Below, piece after piece: positions 1 to 5,885 of a stretch of DNA of 19,885 bases; the first letter of the stretch is position 1, and every line of letters begins with the position of its first letter. Under the pieces are notes generated by a model. The model searched no databases, was not told the origin of the DNA, and saw nothing but the letters and a program-made list of their open reading frames with translations. The stretch is from contig NBLK01000005.1 in assembly GCA_002084505.1 (NCBI GenBank), positions 1 to 19,885 of the forward strand. The letters are read 5' to 3'. Both the position numbers and the translations under genes were made by a program. The DNA comes from Rickettsiaceae bacterium 4572_127 (GTDB lineage: Bacteria > Pseudomonadota > Alphaproteobacteria > Rs-D84 > NBLK01).

Positions 1-66
1 AAAATAGAAAAAATCACTCTATCACCTGCTGGAAAACCAACCACTGAAAAATTTGAAACGAATTAG
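1..66 (+). CDS. C-terminal end of an unidentified gene (partial)
   Basis: The first forward frame is open from the window edge to a TAG at 64-66 and would encode the last 21 residues (ending TTEKFETN) of a protein that starts outside the window. The other two forward frames close early. A short hairpin follows directly and the next gene has its own Shine-Dalgarno sequence, which fits the end of a transcription unit. Nothing in so short a tail identifies the product, and it could be a chance open stretch. Confidence 0.4.
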   Translation, partial: KIEKITLSPAGKPTTEKFETN

Positions 67-85
67 TCCTTGAAAAAAGGATTTT
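67..85 (+). terminator. Weak terminator-like hairpin after the partial gene
   Basis: TCCTT (67-71) pairs with AAGGA (77-81) around a GAAAA loop, followed by TTTT. The stem is only 5 bp, about 7 bp if a wobble pair and an A-T pair are added, so termination would be inefficient. Confidence 0.3.
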
Positions 86-97
86 AATCTTTAATAT
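70..97 (+). promoter_or_regulatory. Possible promoter of the TPR-like lipoprotein gene
   Basis: TTGAAA (70-75), a 16-nt spacer and TAATAT (92-97) would start transcription near 104, leaving a short leader with the AAGGAG ribosome binding site at 112-116. It overlaps the weak hairpin at 67-81. Only the hexamers and spacing support it. Confidence 0.35.
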
Positions 98-121
98 ATA
101 AAATGAAAAAAAGGAGAAAAA

Positions 122-1015
122 ATGAAAAAATTACTAATGATCGCAGTCGCAGGATTGATCTCTGCATGTACTTTTTACCCACTAGGAATGAGTGAAATGG
201 AATGGAACTCATTGAGCAAAACAGAGAAAATACAAGCTCGAAGAGAAGAAGCAAAACTGCGCGAACAAAGACAAGTTCGGCATGCAATTGAAAGACAAAA
301 TCGTCTAAAAGAAAGAAGAGTCGTTAGTGACAACAATCTTTCTAGCTCAACAGCACAGGCAGCTTCGGCAGCGGCATCAGCGGCAAAATCTGCATCACTA
401 AGTGCATCAGCAGCTCAACAAGCATCTGAAAACACTTCAACAAACAACATAAATTTTAATCCAAATATAGTTGTGTCTAATACAAATCAAAATGACTTAG
501 CAAATGTTAGTGAAAATACAAATTCACAAGCACAAGATAATAATCAAACTCAGGCTAATTCGAATGATTCAAATGCAAATAATGCTAGTACTTTGAACAA
601 TTCCGCTATCGCAAAAGCTAAAGCAAAGGCGAATGCTGGCAAAAGATGTTATAAATATCATAAATTTATGAAAAAAGCAAAAAAAGCTATGACTGATGAT
701 AAGTTTGAAGAAGCTGTGAAATTCTATAAAAAGGCAATTCACCGTGCCTGCACAAAAAAACAAAGTAAATTAGCAAAAACTAATTTGAAATCTGCCAAAG
801 CAAAAGTTAATACAGTGTGCAAACAACACTATGATTTTCTTGGAAAAGGAGATGCTTTTGTAGCTGAAGCTAAATTTCATCAAGCAGTTCAAATGTATGA
901 AAAAGCGGTGGAGTTTGCTTGTACTGATGAGCAAAAAACAATTGCACAAGAAAAATTAACTTCTGCAAAAGAAGATTTAGAAAACAGTAACTCTGGAAAC
1001 AATGGCGGAAATTAA
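122..1015 (+). CDS. Lipoprotein with two Cys-bounded TPR-like repeats
   Basis: A 297-residue protein. The start is fixed by AAGGAG about 5 nt upstream of the ATG. Residues 1-16 form a lipoprotein signal peptide (hydrophobic core, then LISAC), so Cys16 should be lipidated. Residues 24-66 are charged and probably helical. Residues 70-160 are low-complexity, first Ala/Ser-rich and then Asn/Gln/Ser-rich, and look like a flexible linker. The C-terminal part holds two copies of a unit of about 57 residues, each resembling a tetratricopeptide-like helical hairpin (KFEEAVKFYKKAIHRAC and KFHQAVQMYEKAVEFAC). The repeats carry Cys176/Cys210 and Cys233/Cys267, each pair spaced exactly 34 residues, suggesting one disulfide per repeat in the periplasm. 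I do not recognise the family. A role as an envelope scaffold is inference. A strong terminator follows the stop codon. Confidence 0.85.
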   Translation: MKKLLMIAVAGLISACTFYPLGMSEMEWNSLSKTEKIQARREEAKLREQRQVRHAIERQNRLKERRVVSDNNLSSSTAQAASAAASAAKSASLSASAAQQASENTSTNNINFNPNIVVSNTNQNDLANVSENTNSQAQDNNQTQANSNDSNANNASTLNNSAIAKAKAKANAGKRCYKYHKFMKKAKKAMTDDKFEEAVKFYKKAIHRACTKKQSKLAKTNLKSAKAKVNTVCKQHYDFLGKGDAFVAEAKFHQAVQMYEKAVEFACTDEQKTIAQEKLTSAKEDLENSNSGNNGGN

Positions 1016-1028
1016 AAATCTATAAAGT

Positions 1029-1061
1029 AAAAAAAACGAGATAATTTTATCTCGTTTTTTT
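1029..1061 (+). terminator. Strong rho-independent terminator
   Basis: CGAGATAA (1037-1044) pairs perfectly with TTATCTCG (1047-1054) around a TT loop, with an A-tract before the stem and seven T after it. It ends the lipoprotein transcript. The flanking A and T tracts would also let it work on the opposite strand. Confidence 0.85.
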
Positions 1062-1073
1062 CTTGTTTTTTAC

Positions 1074-1101
1074 TTGTTTTTTTTTCAAAAAACACTATAT
1101 T
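1074..1101 (+). promoter_or_regulatory. Promoter of lon, implying a leaderless mRNA
   Basis: TTGTTT (1074-1079), a 16-nt spacer and TATATT (1096-1101). The lon ATG begins at 1109, only 7 nt after the -10 hexamer. No purine-rich ribosome binding site precedes the ATG, so the transcript probably begins at or beside the start codon. Confidence 0.55.
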
Positions 1102-1108
1102 TATTATT

Positions 1109-3412
1109 ATGAAAAAAATTAAAAAATTTATTGTAATTCCGCTAAGAGAGACAGTTCTTTTTCCCGGAATGATTAGCCCTATTTTTATAGGAAGAAAAGA
1201 ATCCATGAATGCTGTGAAATTAGCAGGAGAAACTGGGAAAAGCATTTTATTTTTGACTCAAAAGCATGCTAAAACAGATAAAGTTACAAAAAAAGATTTG
1301 TACGAAGTTGGGACTACTATTGAGATTTTGCAATATCTTGATTTGCCAACAGGGACTATAAAAATCATGGTTGAAGGAACAGGAACGGCTAAAATTGTTT
1401 CCTTCAAAAAAGAGAAAAATGTTTTTGTGGCAGAGGCTGAGGTTTTAGAAGAAAGAAAAAATGAACCTGCTAAATTTTTTGAAAAAGAGACGACTCAATT
1501 AATTAAAGAGTTTGGAGTTTTTGTTAGAAATTCGCGAAAAATTCACCCAGATATTCTAACTTCTTTAGAACAAACTGACGATATAGGTGCTGTTTTAGAT
1601 ATTATCGTAGAGTTTTTAGACCTAAAAATTCCTAAATTACAAAAAGCATTAGAATTATTTTCTACTAAAAAAAGAATCGTAGCTTTCACTAAAATTCTTG
1701 CTAAAAAAAATACAACAACTTTTTTAGACAACAAAATAAGCAGAGATGTAACAAAAAGATTAGACAAGAATCAAAAAGATTTCTACTTAAATGAAAAATT
1801 AAAAGCTATCCAAAAAGAACTAGGAGACGAAAAAAAAGACTTAGGAAAATACGAAAAAAAACTTAAAGAAAAAGAACTTCCTAAATCTGTTATTGAAAAA
1901 GCAAAAGAAGAAATTGATAAGCTCAAAAAAATGCACTCAATGTCAGGCGAATCTTCAGGAATTAGAAATTACTTAGACTGGATTTTTGACCTACCTTGGC
2001 TAGAAAAAACAGAATTAAGCAATGACTTGAAAGTCGCTGAAAAAATCCTAGACAAAGACCATTATGGGTTGGAAAAAATCAAAGAAAGAATTTTGGAATA
2101 CTTAGCCGTGCAGAAACGAACTGGAAAAGCAGGTGGAACAGTTTTATGTTTTGTCGGCCCTCCCGGAGTTGGAAAAACTTCATTAGGACAATCAATTGCA
2201 AGAGCTGTTGGACGAAAGTTTGAACGAGTGGCACTTGGTGGAGTTCGTGATTCAACCGAGATTTATGGACATCGCCGAACTTATTTAGGATCTCAACCAG
2301 GGCGAATTATGTCTTCGCTAAAAAAAACTAAAACGAATAATCCGCTAATAATGCTTGATGAAATTGATAAAATGTCGGCAGATTGGCGAGGTGATCCATC
2401 GTCTGCAATGCTAGAAGTTTTAGATCCCGCACAGAACAATAAATTCAATGATCACTACATTGAAATGGATTATGATTTGTCGGATATAATGTTTATTACA
2501 ACTGCAAATTCTCTAAATATCCCACGACCTTTGTTGGACAGAATGGAAGTTATTCATTTATCAGGCTATACGGAAGAGGAGAAAATTAAAATTGCCGAGA
2601 AATATCTAATGCCTAAACAGTTGAAAGAAGCAGGATTGCATGGAAAGGAAATCACTATAAAAACTGATGCAATTAGAAAAATCATTCGGAATTATACTCA
2701 GGAAGCAGGCGTCAGATCGCTAGAAAGAGCCATCGCAAAAATCATGCGAAAGGTTTTGAAAAAAATTGAAGATAAAGAATTTAAGTCTAAAAAAATTGAT
2801 GCTAAAAATCTTGAAAATTTCTTAGGTGCAGAAAAAATTGATTTCGGTCGCAAACAAGAAACGGATAATATAGGAATTGTAAATGGACTCGCTTGGACTG
2901 AGATGGGTGGAGATTTACTAACTATTGAAGCTGTTTCCATGCCGGGAAAAGGTGAATTTTTGCTAACTGGGACTCTTGGAGATGTAATGAAAGAGTCGAT
3001 TCAAACGGCTAAATCTTTTGTAAGATCAAGAGCGAAAGATTTTGGGATTTCAGATAAGATTTTCAAAAATACAGACATTCATATTCATCTTCCTGAGGGA
3101 GCGATTCCTAAGGATGGACCTTCTGCTGGGTTGGGAATGGCGACGGCGATTATTTCTATTTTGACTGGAATTCCAGTTTCAAAAGATGTCGCAATGACTG
3201 GTGAAATCACTCTTCAAGGGCGAGCTTTAGCTATTGGCGGGCTGAAAGAAAAATTGCTAGCCGCATTGAGAGCAGGAATAAAAACAGTGATAATCCCTGA
3301 GAGAAACCAAAAAGATTTGAAAGAATTGCCTGAAAATGTAAAAAAAGGATTGAAAATTATCCCTGTGAAAAATCTTCAAGAAGTGATTAAAATCGCCCTT
3401 GTAAAAAAGTAA
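1109..3412 (+). CDS. lon: ATP-dependent protease Lon (LonA type)
   Basis: A 767-residue protein, near the usual LonA length of about 780-800. It is a cytoplasmic AAA+ serine protease that unfolds and degrades damaged and regulatory proteins. The N-terminal substrate-binding domain begins IPLRETVLFPGM and is followed by a long charged helical region (about 200-290). The ATPase domain has Walker A GPPGVGKT at 350-357 and Walker B with Asp417 and Glu418. The C-terminal protease domain has the catalytic Ser in PKDGPSAG (Ser672) and the catalytic Lys at 715 (GGLKEKLL). Their 43-residue spacing equals that of the E. coli Ser679/Lys722 dyad. All key residues are present, so it should be active. The gene stands alone with its own promoter and no visible ribosome binding site. 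No heat-shock operator was recognised upstream. Confidence 0.97.
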   Translation: MKKIKKFIVIPLRETVLFPGMISPIFIGRKESMNAVKLAGETGKSILFLTQKHAKTDKVTKKDLYEVGTTIEILQYLDLPTGTIKIMVEGTGTAKIVSFKKEKNVFVAEAEVLEERKNEPAKFFEKETTQLIKEFGVFVRNSRKIHPDILTSLEQTDDIGAVLDIIVEFLDLKIPKLQKALELFSTKKRIVAFTKILAKKNTTTFLDNKISRDVTKRLDKNQKDFYLNEKLKAIQKELGDEKKDLGKYEKKLKEKELPKSVIEKAKEEIDKLKKMHSMSGESSGIRNYLDWIFDLPWLEKTELSNDLKVAEKILDKDHYGLEKIKERILEYLAVQKRTGKAGGTVLCFVGPPGVGKTSLGQSIARAVGRKFERVALGGVRDSTEIYGHRRTYLGSQPGRIMSSLKKTKTNNPLIMLDEIDKMSADWRGDPSSAMLEVLDPAQNNKFNDHYIEMDYDLSDIMFITTANSLNIPRPLLDRMEVIHLSGYTEEEKIKIAEKYLMPKQLKEAGLHGKEITIKTDAIRKIIRNYTQEAGVRSLERAIAKIMRKVLKKIEDKEFKSKKIDAKNLENFLGAEKIDFGRKQETDNIGIVNGLAWTEMGGDLLTIEAVSMPGKGEFLLTGTLGDVMKESIQTAKSFVRSRAKDFGISDKIFKNTDIHIHLPEGAIPKDGPSAGLGMATAIISILTGIPVSKDVAMTGEITLQGRALAIGGLKEKLLAALRAGIKTVIIPERNQKDLKELPENVKKGLKIIPVKNLQEVIKIALVKK

Positions 3413-3414
3413 AT

Positions 3415-3433
3415 TTCACCGAATCAATTTTCT
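3415..3433. repeat. Short repeat copy (TCACCGAATC) after lon
   Basis: The stretch just after the lon stop codon contains TCACCGAATC, which recurs at 3775-3791 and, with one change, at 3824-3840, on the other side of the HTH gene. It may be an eroded copy of the same intergenic repeat. Confidence 0.4.
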
Positions 3434-3490
3434 TTTCTCAATTTCAAAACATAATGAAAAATCCTATAACCTATAAATAAAAAAAACATT

Positions 3491-3739
3491 TTATTTTTCC
3501 TCCACTAGAAAAAGCAATTCATTCCAAGTAATTTTAGAGCTTTCAAGGACTGCCAAAATACTTTTCAATGAAGGATAACGAAGTTTCCCAGCTTTTGAAA
3601 TTCGCTTACTTTTGTTAAAAGTTGTTGGGTTTAATCCTGAATTTACAGCTAATCGAGATGCAGATATATTTTGCATTTCAGCAATTTTATCGATGGCTTT
3701 CCAAAATTTTAAGCCTGTTTTTTCGTCTTCGTAGTTCAT
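3491..3739 (-). CDS. Small XRE/Cro-type HTH protein, repressor head without S24 domain
   Basis: An 82-residue protein. The ATG at 3739 is chosen because GGA lies 7 nt upstream in AAAGGAAAAAAA and the protein then begins MNYEDEKTGLKFWKAIDKIA. A longer reading to 3805 would pass through repeat DNA. Residues 15-60 read as a helix-turn-helix (ISASRLAVNSGLNPTTFNKSKR, written in two parts: ISASRLAVNSG and LNPTTFNKSKR). They are followed by a basic stretch and a last helix ending WNELLFLVEE. In alphaproteobacteria this type of HTH commonly heads LexA/CI-like repressors with a C-terminal S24 self-cleaving domain. Here the protein stops after the DNA-binding head, so any control would not use self-cleavage. 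It probably binds DNA, but the target is unknown. The gene is isolated and flanked by repeats, so it could be a prophage remnant. Confidence 0.75.
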   Translation of the reverse strand: MNYEDEKTGLKFWKAIDKIAEMQNISASRLAVNSGLNPTTFNKSKRISKAGKLRYPSLKSILAVLESSKITWNELLFLVEEK

Positions 3740-3769
3740 TTTTTTTCCTTTTTTTCTGTGTGTCAGATT

Positions 3770-3840
3770 GGGAATCTCACCGAATCGAATCAACAGAGAT
3801 GTCATTCCTGCGGAGGCAGGAATCTCACTGAATCGAATCT
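3770..3840. repeat. Palindromic element flanked by 22-nt direct repeats
   Basis: Two 22-nt direct repeats (3770-3791 and 3819-3840; core GAATCTCAC[C/T]GAATCGAATC, two mismatches) lie 49 bp apart. Between and overlapping them, ATTCCTGC (3804-3811) and GCAGGAAT (3816-3823) form a perfect 8-bp hairpin with a GGAG loop. The 20-nt core has the layout of the Neisseria dRS3 repeat (ATTCCC, 8 nt, GGGAAT) with one base changed per arm. Similar palindromes are scattered in many proteobacterial genomes. Whether it is mobile is not visible from one copy. Confidence 0.65.
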
Positions 3841-3853
3841 TTTCTTATTTTAT

Positions 3854-3873
3854 CTTTCTTTCTTTCTTTCTTT
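3854..3873. repeat. Tetranucleotide repeat (CTTT)5
   Basis: Five uninterrupted CTTT units in the intergenic region upstream of the HTH gene. Such tracts can change length by slippage. It lies more than 100 bp from the HTH start and in no reading frame I can support, so phase variation is only a possibility. Confidence 0.7.
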
Positions 3874-3890
3874 TCCGTATTTTCCACTGT

Positions 3891-3950
3891 ATCACCCACC
3901 CCTTGTGGGAGGGTCAAAATAGTTCTTACTATTTTGGGGCGGGGTAAATC
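3891..3950. repeat. GC-rich compound palindrome, probable intergenic repeat element
   Basis: CAAAATAG (3915-3922) and CTATTTTG (3929-3936) form a perfect 8-bp hairpin. Outside it, ACCCC (3898-3902) can pair with GGGGT (3941-3945), and a local ACCC...GGGT hairpin (3894-3914) competes. The block is visibly richer in G and C than its surroundings, which suggests an inserted repeat family of the REP or MITE kind. I see only one copy in the window. Confidence 0.55.
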
Positions 3951-3967
3951 AATTAAATTTCTTTCAT

Positions 3968-3993
3968 AAAAAAATCCGCTTGAAAAAAGCGGA
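3968..3993 (-). terminator. Strong terminator of the minus-strand RNA
   Basis: On the minus strand TCCGCTT (3993-3987) pairs with AAGCGGA (3981-3975), a 7-bp stem followed directly by seven T (3974-3968). The plus strand has no T-run after the stem, so the direction is minus. Its 5' arm overlaps one side of a longer helix in the RNA upstream. Confidence 0.85.
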
Positions 3994-4163
3994 CTGGGAT
4001 TTAATAGAACCATAAACAGTTGGCTACGAACACTTTTGGGGATAAAATCCCTTGAACATAGTGCCGTATCCCAGTCCGAAAACTAGAATACGGCTTTTTA
4101 ACGATTGCCGTGAATCGCTGTTTATAAATGGCTATTAAACCACAGCCTAGAAACATCCAAGCC
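3968..4163 (-). ncRNA. Structured small RNA candidate, about 196 nt, family unknown
   Basis: A near-consensus promoter (4170-4198) would start transcription near 4163, and a strong terminator ends it at 3968. The RNA ends pair into a long interrupted helix: 4132-4141 with 3997-4007, 4118-4131 with 4010-4019 (a 4-nt bulge), and 4143-4147 with 3991-3996 (a 1-nt bulge). Inside lie three hairpins: CGATT/AATCG (4102-4117), GCCGTAT/ATACGGC (4063-4069 with 4088-4094) and GGGAT/ATCCC (4039-4051). A further 11-nt perfect complement (3990-4000 with 4068-4078) allows an alternative fold or a pseudoknot. Size, closed ends and independent expression resemble 6S-type RNAs, but the branched centre does not clearly match. 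I saw no tmRNA, RNase P or SRP signature. An overlapping 70-codon TTG-initiated reading frame has no ribosome binding site and starts upstream of the promoter. Confidence 0.6.
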
Positions 4164-4169
4164 ACAAAA

Positions 4170-4198
4170 ATTATAACAATTTTTGTTTTGATTGTAAA
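4170..4198 (-). promoter_or_regulatory. Near-consensus promoter of the structured RNA
   Basis: Minus strand: TTTACA (4198-4193), a 17-nt spacer and TATAAT (4175-4170). It is one of the best promoters in the window (one mismatch in the -35 box, perfect -10) and has no protein gene directly downstream. Confidence 0.75.
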
Positions 4199-4260
4199 GA
4201 ACTTTTTCTGCAAAAATTATGAGATTTCTAAAAAACATCGTTTAAGAAAGTAGGAGTTTT

Positions 4261-5745
4261 TTATTTTTCCCAACCTATTTTTTTCAAAAATTCTTGATAT
4301 GATCCTTCAAAAAGAAAAACTTTTCCGCCATCAAAAATCACTAAACGATTTACAATATGATGTAAAAACATTTCATTATGAGTAACAATCGCAACAGCCC
4401 CATCAAAAGCATCAATAGCTCCGATCAAAGCATCACAAGATTCCATATCTAAGTGATTAGTAGGCTCGTCGAGCAACAATAAATTCACTGGATTCAGCAG
4501 GATTTTTCCTAGCGAAACACGACTTTTTTCTCCACCTGACAGCACAGAAATTTTCTTCAAAGCCAAATCGCCAGAGAACATCATCGCTCCACACATTTTT
4601 CGAATCATGCCATAAGGAGTCTCAACATTCGCCGTTTGCATTTCCTCAGCAATCGATAAAGTGTCGTCTAATCGTGCTATATTTGTTTGTCCAAAATATC
4701 CTTTTTTAGCATGAATATGATTCCAAATCTCACCCTGCTCCGGCTTCAACTCATCAGCCAAAAGACTCAATAAAGTTGATTTTCCTTTTCCATTTTTTCC
4801 AATAATTCCAATTCTATCATTCTTGTGAATCGTAATTGAAAAGTCCTTAATTAATTGTAATTCAGGTGTATATCCAAACGAGATATTTTTAGCTTTCATA
4901 ACTTCTTTTGCACGAAATTCAGCACTATTAAATTGAAATCCAAGAGTTTTAATTGCCTCTAATTCTTTACCAACATTTTCTTTTGCTAACTTTTTAATCT
5001 TCGCCTGAACGAGCGATGCTAAGCTCGCTTTTGCCCTGAACCTATTGATATAAGCTTCTGTTTTTTGTCGTTTTTTTGCATCGTTTGCAACAGTTCGAGA
5101 ATACAAATCTTCCTCATCTGCAATCTGTGCATAGATCTTCGCAGTGTCTCCTTCTATCTTCTTAAATTTGTGTCGATGGAGTGCCATTGTGTGAGTTGTA
5201 ATGCTATTCATGATGTGTCGATCATGAGTAACAATTATCAATTCTCCCGGCCATTTTTTCAAAAACGAAACTAGCCATCTGATCGAAACAATATCCAAAT
5301 AATTAGTTGGTTCGTCGAGCAAAAGTAGGTTTGGTTCGCTCGCTAAAACTTTCGCTAAATTTAGACGAATTTGAAATCCACCTGAAAAACTTTCTGGCGA
5401 CTTTTCAAAATCCTCCGTAGAAAACCCAAGCCCAGAGAGTATTTTTTCAACCTTCCAAAAATCATATTGATTATCCTCACTCAGTCCCAAGCATCCTTCT
5501 TCTAAAATCGTTTTTTTAGTAAAATTTAAATGCTGTTCTAAATATCCAATGCGATAATCGTCTGGAATTTCAATGCTACCTTCCGTAGGCTCCAATTCAC
5601 CAGTTAGAATTTTCAAAAGTGTGGATTTTCCAGTCCCATTTTGCCCGACTAGCCCAATTCGCTCACCATTTTTAATATCCATAATACAGTTATCAAAAAT
5701 TACTTGATCTCCAAATGCGAGTGATAAATTTTTTATTTTTAGCAT
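4261..5745 (-). CDS. ABC-F family ATPase (ribosome-associated type)
   Basis: A 494-residue cytoplasmic protein with two ABC nucleotide-binding domains and no membrane segments, the layout of ABC-F proteins (Uup, EttA, YbiT), which act at the ribosome E site. The first domain has Walker A GQNGTGKST (34-42), signature SGGFQ (121-125) and Walker B with LDEPTN (Asp144, Glu145). The second has Walker A GKNGKGKST (316-324), signature LSGGEKSR and LLLLDEPTNHLD. The charged linker between them (about residues 190-280) matches the P-site tRNA-interacting region in position. There is no extended C-terminal coiled coil as in Uup. The exact subfamily cannot be decided by eye. The start is an ATG with AGGG about 7 nt upstream. 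The gene is divergent from the restriction-modification gene and followed by the RNA promoter. Confidence 0.9.
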   Translation of the reverse strand: MLKIKNLSLAFGDQVIFDNCIMDIKNGERIGLVGQNGTGKSTLLKILTGELEPTEGSIEIPDDYRIGYLEQHLNFTKKTILEEGCLGLSEDNQYDFWKVEKILSGLGFSTEDFEKSPESFSGGFQIRLNLAKVLASEPNLLLLDEPTNYLDIVSIRWLVSFLKKWPGELIIVTHDRHIMNSITTHTMALHRHKFKKIEGDTAKIYAQIADEEDLYSRTVANDAKKRQKTEAYINRFRAKASLASLVQAKIKKLAKENVGKELEAIKTLGFQFNSAEFRAKEVMKAKNISFGYTPELQLIKDFSITIHKNDRIGIIGKNGKGKSTLLSLLADELKPEQGEIWNHIHAKKGYFGQTNIARLDDTLSIAEEMQTANVETPYGMIRKMCGAMMFSGDLALKKISVLSGGEKSRVSLGKILLNPVNLLLLDEPTNHLDMESCDALIGAIDAFDGAVAIVTHNEMFLHHIVNRLVIFDGGKVFLFEGSYQEFLKKIGWEK

Positions 5746-5780
5746 GTAATAACCCTAATTCATATTTTTAAAATCGCTAG

Positions 5781-5809
5781 ATTATAGAAGAAAAGAAAGA
5801 AAAAATCAA
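5781..5809 (-). promoter_or_regulatory. Promoter of the ABC-F gene
   Basis: Minus strand: TTGATT (5809-5804), a 17-nt spacer and TATAAT (5786-5781). This predicts a start near 5774 and a leader of about 29 nt containing AGGG before the ATG at 5745. The hexamers and spacing are identical to those of the lptB promoter. Confidence 0.7.
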
Positions 5810-5838
5810 GAAAAAATCACCTTAACGAAAAAGATTCC

Positions 5839-5866
5839 TTGCAAACAAAAATTTCTGTGATAAAAT
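5839..5866 (+). promoter_or_regulatory. Extended -10 promoter of the restriction-modification gene
   Basis: TTGCAA (5839-5844), a 16-nt spacer and TAAAAT (5861-5866) preceded by TGA, giving an extended -10 (TGnTAAAAT). Transcription would start near 5873, just before the AAGGAG at 5874-5879. Confidence 0.6.
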
Positions 5867-5885
5867 AGTGAAAAAGGAGTTTTGT

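Noticed and set aside
3765..3793. Promoter of the HTH gene (TTGATT, 17 nt, CAATCT on the minus strand).
   Set aside because: The -10 hexamer matches consensus poorly and both boxes fall within repeat DNA.
3740..3805. Upstream extension of the HTH protein by 22 residues.
   Set aside because: The extension is translated repeat sequence, while the ATG at 3739 has a well-spaced ribosome binding site.
3622..3831. A plus-strand frame ending in FLRRQESH.
   Set aside because: Its end is the translated palindromic repeat and the rest is antisense to the HTH gene.
3787..3840. CRISPR array suggested by spaced direct repeats.
   Set aside because: There are only two full 22-nt copies, with a palindrome rather than a unique spacer between them, and no cas genes.
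3825..4013. A 62-codon minus-strand frame across the repeat region.
   Set aside because: It reads through the GC-rich palindrome, the CTTT tract and the terminator. The translation is that of repeat DNA.
3968..4163. tmRNA, RNase P RNA or SRP RNA identity for the structured RNA.
   Set aside because: None of the conserved sequence signatures I know for these RNAs is present on either strand.
4001..4213. A 70-codon minus-strand frame with a hydrophobic N-terminal stretch, resembling a small membrane protein.
   Set aside because: It needs a TTG start without a ribosome binding site, begins upstream of a strong promoter, and most of it lies within strongly base-paired RNA ending at a terminator. 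The RNA explanation fits better.
5868..5885. GTG start for the restriction-modification enzyme.
   Set aside because: It lies at the edge of the -10 box and before the AAGGAG that serves the ATG at 5886.
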